37,929 nt of DNA from an uncultured Alphaproteobacteria bacterium (GTDB lineage: Bacteria > Pseudomonadota > Alphaproteobacteria > Methylaequorales > Methylaequoraceae). The position numbers were made by a program, and so were the translations under genes. Positions 35,175 to 37,929 of the stretch are shown here, piece by piece; within the stretch, counting starts at the first letter, position 1, and the number at the start of each line of letters is the position of its first letter. Below the pieces are notes generated by a model. That model saw only the letters and a program-made list of their open reading frames with translations, was not told the origin of the DNA and made no database searches. The stretch covers positions 1 to 37,929 of the forward strand of contig CACHGK010000009.1 of assembly GCA_902579395.1 (NCBI GenBank). The letters run 5' to 3'.

Positions 35175-36137
35175 ATGGATGAAAAAAATACTATGAATTC
35201 TGACTTAGATCCCGAAGTAATAAAGGTTAGAGACAAAATTATAAGTAAAATCGGAGATAAACCTCTTGATGAAGTTAATTCAATTATAAAAAAACTATTA
35301 AATGAAAGTATGGATGATGTAACAAGGTTAGGTGCGCTTGCAGCTAGGTTAAAAATTATAAGATCTAAGATTGAATTACTTTACGAAAGTAAGGTCGATA
35401 TTAAACCAAAAAAAGAAGATAAGAAACCAAACGTAGATGTTAAAGAAGAGAAAAAACCAGAGCCTAAAAAGGAAGACAATTGGGTTCGAGTTAAAATGCT
35501 TGAAGCAGCCGAGGTTAATGGCAAACAAATTGCTGAAGGTGTTATTCTTGATGTTAAGGAAGAAGACAGTAAAAAGCTAGTTGACTCAAAAAAAGCAGAA
35601 ATAGTTGAGGAGGAAACAGAAGGTGCAACTCCAATTCAAAAAAGTGAAAATTTGGAAAAAGTTGAGAAGGAAGTCAAAAAAGAAGCTATAGAAACAGAAG
35701 AAGCTAACAAAAAAGATGAAGATCAGAAAAACAAAGAGGATAATAAAGTTTTAAAAAGTGAAGTAAGTATTGAAGAGGTTCAGGACGATAAAAAATCTGA
35801 AGAATCCAAGGCCAAAAATTTACTTGAAAAACATGAAGATGCTGTTTCCGATGACAATGAAGAAAAAGAAAAAGTTGTTAACGAGGAAAAAGCATCAGAA
35901 GCATCTGATATTGTAAAGGAAAAAAAAGTTGAAGCAGAGAATAAAAACTCCCCTCAAACTTCAGAACCTTTGAATAAAGAGGATACTGAAAATAAGGATG
36001 ATACAGAAAAAAAAGAAGAAAATATTAATAAACAAACTAAAAATGAAGATGTTGAAACTAAATTAGAGACATCTGAAAAAAAAGAAGAAAATAAAGAAAA
36101 TCATAGACCCGATGGTATTGAAGATAAAAACGCTTAG
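35175..36137 (+). CDS. Lys/Glu-rich protein of unknown function at the flagellar locus
   Basis: 320 residues; not a family I recognise. Residues 1-72 look helical (PLDEVNSIIKKLLNESMDDV, ARLKIIRSKIELLYESK). Residues 101-146 form a small predicted beta module (NWVRVKMLEAAEVNGKQIAE, then GVILDVKEED and AEIVEE) resembling short phage-type domains in which V-x-V, a glycine turn and 'A-x-x-L-V' recur. Residues 147-320 are almost entirely Lys, Glu, Asp, Asn and Ser, probably disordered. No signal peptide or membrane segment is seen. The start at 35175 is chosen over the TTG at 35139 because of AAAGG and because 35139 would overlap the promoter. It is divergent from flgB. Confidence 0.8.
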   Translation: MDEKNTMNSDLDPEVIKVRDKIISKIGDKPLDEVNSIIKKLLNESMDDVTRLGALAARLKIIRSKIELLYESKVDIKPKKEDKKPNVDVKEEKKPEPKKEDNWVRVKMLEAAEVNGKQIAEGVILDVKEEDSKKLVDSKKAEIVEEETEGATPIQKSENLEKVEKEVKKEAIETEEANKKDEDQKNKEDNKVLKSEVSIEEVQDDKKSEESKAKNLLEKHEDAVSDDNEEKEKVVNEEKASEASDIVKEKKVEAENKNSPQTSEPLNKEDTENKDDTEKKEENINKQTKNEDVETKLETSEKKEENKENHRPDGIEDKNA

Positions 36138-36165
36138 TCCAGGTAAATAGGTTGAAAATTGAGAA

Positions 36166-36579
36166 ATGATCAGATTTTTGAATATAATTAATTTGATTAA
36201 ACTTTTAATTAGAAATTTAAAAATTTCATTTAATTCAAAAAAAAATTTTTATTTAGTTATGATTTTAATCTTTTTCTTATCATCTTGTGATGATCTGTTC
36301 TTAAGATTTAAGTATGAGACTCTTAACTGTAAAAAAAATAGTTTTAATTTAGATAAAATATCGATAAAGAATGAAAAAGTTGATTCGCTAGCTGATGTCC
36401 AATTTGGTGATATTTACCATTCGATAAAAATTGTTGAGACCAATGATGATTTTACTATTCTTAAAAATAATATTATGGATATAGAAATTAAAATTTTCAA
36501 AAGAACTGAAAGAGTTGATGTTAGACTTAAAAACACTATAAAAAGACTATCATGTGAAAGACAAACTTTTAAAATGTGA
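36166..36579 (+). CDS. Small putative lipoprotein
   Basis: 137 residues as read from 36166; unknown family. A hydrophobic segment followed by the lipobox LSSC (Cys41) predicts a lipoprotein. A second in-frame ATG at 36259 gives a signal of nine residues, MILIFFLSS, which is very short, while the upstream start gives a long Lys/Arg-containing n-region; the true start is uncertain. The mature part is a beta-strand-like 96 residues with two further Cys (55 and 130 in the long numbering). It lies 28 bases after the Lys/Glu-rich gene and may share its promoter. Convergent with the DUF6115 gene, one base apart. Confidence 0.65.
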   Translation: MIRFLNIINLIKLLIRNLKISFNSKKNFYLVMILIFFLSSCDDLFLRFKYETLNCKKNSFNLDKISIKNEKVDSLADVQFGDIYHSIKIVETNDDFTILKNNIMDIEIKIFKRTERVDVRLKNTIKRLSCERQTFKM

Positions 36580-36580
36580 G

Positions 36581-37006
36581 TTATACTTTCCCATGATATT
36601 TTAGTATAGGTTCAATCTCTTCATTGCTGAGTCCTGTAGATTTGGAGATTTCCTCCAAACTGCTACCCTGATTTGCCATTTGAATAGCTGCTGTTATTTT
36701 TGAATCTCCTTTATTAGAGTCTGCCAATCTAGAGATTTCTAAATCTAGTTTATCCAAAGTATACTTATAATCATTTAAAATTTTTTTTTGTTCATTTAAG
36801 TTGAGTTCAAGGGATCTGAATTCTTCAATTAGATCTTTAATTGCTCTTTCTAATATTGAGATTTTATTAGAATTATCTTTATTTTTTAAAAAATCGAAAT
36901 AAAAAGCAGCTGAGGCTACTAAAATAAAGAAAATGGTTATAGATATAATTAATGTTGAAGAGTTACCGACAAGATCATTTTCTAAAAAAGACTCAAGAAA
37001 GTTCAT
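36581..37006 (-). CDS. DUF6115/DUF2802-like membrane-anchored coiled-coil protein
   Basis: 141 residues: one N-terminal membrane helix (about 18-37), a coiled coil (about 48-95) and a C-terminal helix-turn-helix-like motif (MANQGSSLEEISKSTGLSNE, ending ILKYHG). This three-part layout, with the final motif, is that of the DUF2802/DUF6115 proteins found in flagellar and chemotaxis clusters; function unknown. It is the last gene of the flgA-flgM-flgN-like group, 36 bases after its neighbour. Confidence 0.75.
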   Translation of the reverse strand: MNFLESFLENDLVGNSSTLIISITIFFILVASAAFYFDFLKNKDNSNKISILERAIKDLIEEFRSLELNLNEQKKILNDYKYTLDKLDLEISRLADSNKGDSKITAAIQMANQGSSLEEISKSTGLSNEEIEPILKYHGKV

Positions 37007-37042
37007 AATTTTATTTTAGTATTATATTAACTTAAAACAACT

Positions 37043-37321
37043 TTATTTAAATTTTCTGCTATCAATAAATTCTTTAAATTCTTTAAATATTTTATTGTTA
37101 AAATTATTCTTTTTTTCTAGGCCGTTAATCACTTCCTTTACTGATTGAAGTTTTTTTAGAAAATTAGATTTTTCTAGTTCATGTTGATTCTCATCTATAT
37201 ATTTTTCTAGTACAGGGGAAAGGGATTGTAATTTTTCTTCAAGCGTTTCTAATTCTTTTAAATCATTAGAATCCTTGACCTTATTCAGAAGATTAAGTAA
37301 TAAATCGATTTTGTTTTCCAT
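37043..37321 (-). CDS. FlgN-like flagellar export chaperone candidate
   Basis: 92 residues, almost wholly helical with heptad-like Leu spacing (LLLNLLNKVKDSNDLKELET, then LEEKLQSLSPVLEKYI). Its place directly after flgM (13-base gap) and its size suggest FlgN, the cytosolic chaperone for hook-filament junction proteins, although FlgN is usually 110-140 residues and the family is poorly conserved. Without a profile match this is mainly a context call; FliT-like is an alternative. Confidence 0.5.
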   Translation of the reverse strand: MENKIDLLLNLLNKVKDSNDLKELETLEEKLQSLSPVLEKYIDENQHELEKSNFLKKLQSVKEVINGLEKKNNFNNKIFKEFKEFIDSRKFK

Positions 37322-37334
37322 TAGCTGACGCTAA

Positions 37335-37646
37335 TTACTTCATTTCTTTGTAAGCGTCAAATAAAGCTGCTGTTACCTTATCTAGATCAAGCGGATAATT
37401 TCCAGTTCTTATTGCTTCTTTGATTCGTGTTGTGGTAACTCTGTCGATAGGAGGTTCTTTACTCATACTTTTTATTTTCTCCTTAGTTATGAACTGCGAG
37501 ACCTTTCCATCGTGAGTATCAACTCTTTTATTAGTTGGGTTACTTGCTTTCTGCACCTCAGCCTTAACTTTCGTATCGTCTTGGATTACTTTTTTACTAC
37601 TGTTAAGACTTGTGTTTACAGTTTTATTTTTGATTTGGTCAATCAT
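37335..37646 (-). CDS. flgM: Anti-sigma-28 factor FlgM
   Basis: 103 residues: a disordered, Lys/Ser/Thr-rich N-terminal half and the conserved C-terminal sigma-28-binding region EPPIDRVTTTRIKEAIRTGN followed by YPLDLDKVTAALFDAYKEM (about 63-102). FlgM holds FliA inactive until the hook is complete and it is exported. AAGGAA lies five bases before the ATG. It follows flgA by 33 bases, the classical flgA-flgM order. Confidence 0.9.
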   Translation of the reverse strand: MIDQIKNKTVNTSLNSSKKVIQDDTKVKAEVQKASNPTNKRVDTHDGKVSQFITKEKIKSMSKEPPIDRVTTTRIKEAIRTGNYPLDLDKVTAALFDAYKEMK

Positions 37647-37679
37647 AATTATTCCTTAATATTATATAACGACTATAAA

Positions 37680-37929
37680 CTAATTTTGTTTAGTGTTTAA
37701 TATAACTTTTTTTTTATTTTTTGCATATCCTTCGATTATCTTACCACTTTTTATATTTTTTACTCTTATTTTTTCCATAAAATTTGCATCTTCCATTGCT
37801 AAACCTTCCTCTTTTATTGTAATAAACGACTTATTATTAATAATTGTTACTAGTGCGTTTTTTTCAATTAGCCAATCATTTTTAAGACTTGAATATTTTA
37901 ACCCCTCGTTAGGTCTTACGCTTTTTGTA
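37680..37929 (-). CDS. flgA: Flagellar P-ring assembly chaperone FlgA, C-terminal part
   Basis: The last 82 residues are visible; the gene enters from the right edge. The SAF-like C-terminal domain pattern is clear: SVRPNEGLKYSSLKNDWLIE, then NALVTIINNKSFITIKEEG, LAMEDANFMEKIRVKNIKSG and KIIEGYA. FlgA is periplasmic and helps FlgI form the P ring. The order flgA-flgM supports the call. Confidence 0.85.
   Translation of the reverse strand, partial: TKSVRPNEGLKYSSLKNDWLIEKNALVTIINNKSFITIKEEGLAMEDANFMEKIRVKNIKSGKIIEGYAKNKKKVILNTKQN

Noticed and set aside
1-37929. Mobile elements, prophage or CRISPR arrays
   Set aside because: No transposase, integrase, regularly spaced direct repeats or attachment-like duplications beside the tRNA were seen; flanking genes of the tRNA are ordinary chromosomal genes.

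Overview
The window looks like a compact, AT-rich (roughly 30% G+C by eye) chromosome segment from a streamlined, flagellated alphaproteobacterium, probably marine and of the SAR11/HIMB59-like type. The evidence is the alphaproteobacterial gene order (lptF|pepA-holC-ndk; purM-purN; hdaA|rnd; pyrB-pyrC-like-plsY-topA-rnr-DUF983-rpmG; ruvX|gatCAB), an aa3-oxidase subunit IV peptide, and HdaA and FlgF/FlgE of alphaproteobacterial style. Genes are packed with 4-17 bp overlaps and no gap exceeds 300 bases. I see no IS element, prophage or CRISPR array.

Region 1 (1-9.6 kb) is housekeeping. It holds lptF (cut by the left edge), pepA-holC-ndk on +, then a minus-strand purM-purN-coxIV peptide set, DUF2066-hdaA on +, rnd on -, aspS on + and rpmG on -. 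purM seems to start at an ATA codon. Region 2 (9.6-18.6 kb, minus strand) is one long probable transcription unit read ruvX, CoA-transferase, pyrB, pyrC-like, plsY, topA, rnr, DUF983, rpmG. Its dihydroorotase homologue has lost metal ligands and its RNase R homologue lacks the N-terminal cold-shock domains. Region 3 (18.6-21.9 kb) is gatC-gatA-gatB plus tRNA-Ser(GCT). With an AspRS that has the His residue of non-discriminating enzymes, this points to Asn-tRNA made by transamidation.

Region 4 (22-28.6 kb) is accessory. A MAPEG protein is followed by a tight four-gene light-repair module: a class I photolyase, a second photolyase-like protein lacking the usual Fe-S cysteines, a DCC-family thiol oxidoreductase and a DUF2256 zinc-ribbon peptide. 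Then come a 1-Cys peroxiredoxin, an ornithine-decarboxylase-type enzyme and an EamA transporter.

Region 5 (28.8-37.9 kb) is flagellar. flgB-C-D-E-F runs on the minus strand with a giant 1301-residue hook protein, and a second minus-strand group is flgA (partial)-flgM-flgN-like-DUF6115. Between them, on +, lie a Lys/Glu-rich orphan protein and a small lipoprotein. The most striking non-coding signal is in the 68-base gap between flgB and the orphan gene. It is a 34-base symmetric element containing two face-to-face sigma-54 -24/-12 promoters, each with exact spacing, that share one GC dinucleotide. This suggests that the orphan Lys/Glu-rich protein is co-regulated with the rod/hook operon and may be an undescribed flagellar component.
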